A stretch of 64,000 bases of DNA, from the NCBI RefSeq assembly GCF_027257975.1, contig NZ_JANZKX010000003.1, forward strand, positions 496,001 to 560,000, in the 5' to 3' direction. Of the stretch, positions 63,837 to 64,000 are shown piece after piece; the first letter of the stretch is position 1; every line of letters starts with the position of its first letter. The position numbers were made by a program, and so were the translations under genes. The DNA is from Pelomonas sp. BJYL3 (GTDB lineage: Bacteria; Pseudomonadota; Gammaproteobacteria; Burkholderiales; Burkholderiaceae_C). Below the pieces are notes generated by a model. The model saw nothing but the letters and a program-made list of their open reading frames with translations, made no database searches and was not told the DNA's origin.

Positions 63837-64000
63837 CAGGCGCTGACCGTGTGGGCGTTCGGGTTGGGCAGGGTCATGGGCTCGGCCTCTTCGGCGTCGA
63901 CCCGGCGGGCCTGGGCCTCATAGAGCCGCCAGTAGGCGCCCTTCTTCTCCATCAGCTCGTCATGCGGGCCGACCTCGACGATCTGCCCGCGGTCCATCAC
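63836..64000 (-). CDS. ABC transporter ATP-binding/permease protein, C-terminal 54 residues (cut by window end)
   Basis: Only the last 54 residues are in the window. VMDRGQIVEVGPHDELMEKKGAYWRLYEAQ is the end of a type-1 ABC exporter ATPase (the D-loop/H-loop-distal strand and the dimer helix). The residues after it are acidic and short. By its partner, the adjacent DUF1854 gene, this is most likely the cyanophycin-metabolism-associated ABC transporter. The Walker motifs and membrane domain lie beyond the right end. Confidence 0.85.
   Translation of the reverse strand: MMDRGQIVEVGPHDELMEKKGAYWRLYEAQARRVDAEEAEPMTLPNPNAHTVSA

Overview
The window is a GC-rich (about 70 percent) chromosomal stretch of a beta-proteobacterium. 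Gene content and order point to Burkholderiales, probably the Roseateles/Ideonella/Rubrivivax/Leptothrix neighbourhood. Pointers are tyrS | M23 peptidase-anmK-erpA, rplM-rpsI, rsmI|yraN-diaA-dolP, divergent pilT|yggS, an aceK/ivd/carbonic-anhydrase block and a DUF1854 cyanophycin-associated transporter. The placement is inferred from gene families, not from a phylogeny. It looks like ordinary core chromosome: no rRNA, tRNA, insertion sequence, prophage or CRISPR was seen.

Layout. Positions 1-8,400 hold tyrS (5' part), an M23 peptidase, anmK, erpA, rpsI, rplM, a GNAT protein, a DUF2726 protein and a SrkA-type kinase. Positions 8,400-15,300 hold htpG, a TRIC-like membrane protein, aroG behind a newly read Phe-rich leader peptide and attenuator, tldD, and a small secreted repeat protein. 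Positions 15,300-24,430 hold the envelope cluster rsmI|yraN-diaA-dolP, a five-copy 81-bp hairpin repeat array, a 3-hydroxyisobutyrate dehydrogenase-like enzyme, pilU, pilT, yggS and two c-type cytochromes. Positions 24,430-37,840 hold a chemoreceptor, a TonB C-terminal-domain protein, a secreted M4 protease, a 977-residue TPR-GAF histidine kinase, an RbgA-like GTPase, a binding protein and a 1,111-residue Oar-like TonB-dependent receptor with paired LacI-type palindromes upstream.

Positions 37,840-43,730 hold mtfA and signalling genes: cheZ, an EAL protein with a degenerate GGDEF, an Aer-like receptor and a CBS protein. Positions 43,840-50,650 hold an Lrp regulator divergent from a fused indolepyruvate oxidoreductase, a second binding protein, a zinc peptidase and an anchored protein. 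Positions 50,700-58,530 are catabolic: an isomerase, an acyl-CoA dehydrogenase, an SDR, then ivd-can-aceK-thiolase, which reads as one transcript from a palindromic operator to a terminator. Positions 58,670-64,000 hold two chemoreceptors, an unrecognised 423-residue protein of lower GC, and the DUF1854/ABC transporter pair cut by the window end.

Themes. Four chemoreceptors plus cheZ, pilT/pilU and an EAL protein indicate a motile, twitching cell. The ivd-can-aceK-thiolase unit suggests joint control of leucine-derived acetyl-CoA and of the isocitrate dehydrogenase/glyoxylate branch point. Regulation visible in the DNA includes the aroG attenuator, the LacI-like and LiuR-like palindromes, several hairpin terminators, and a dispersed GGGTCAGGTCTTG motif seen at seven loci.
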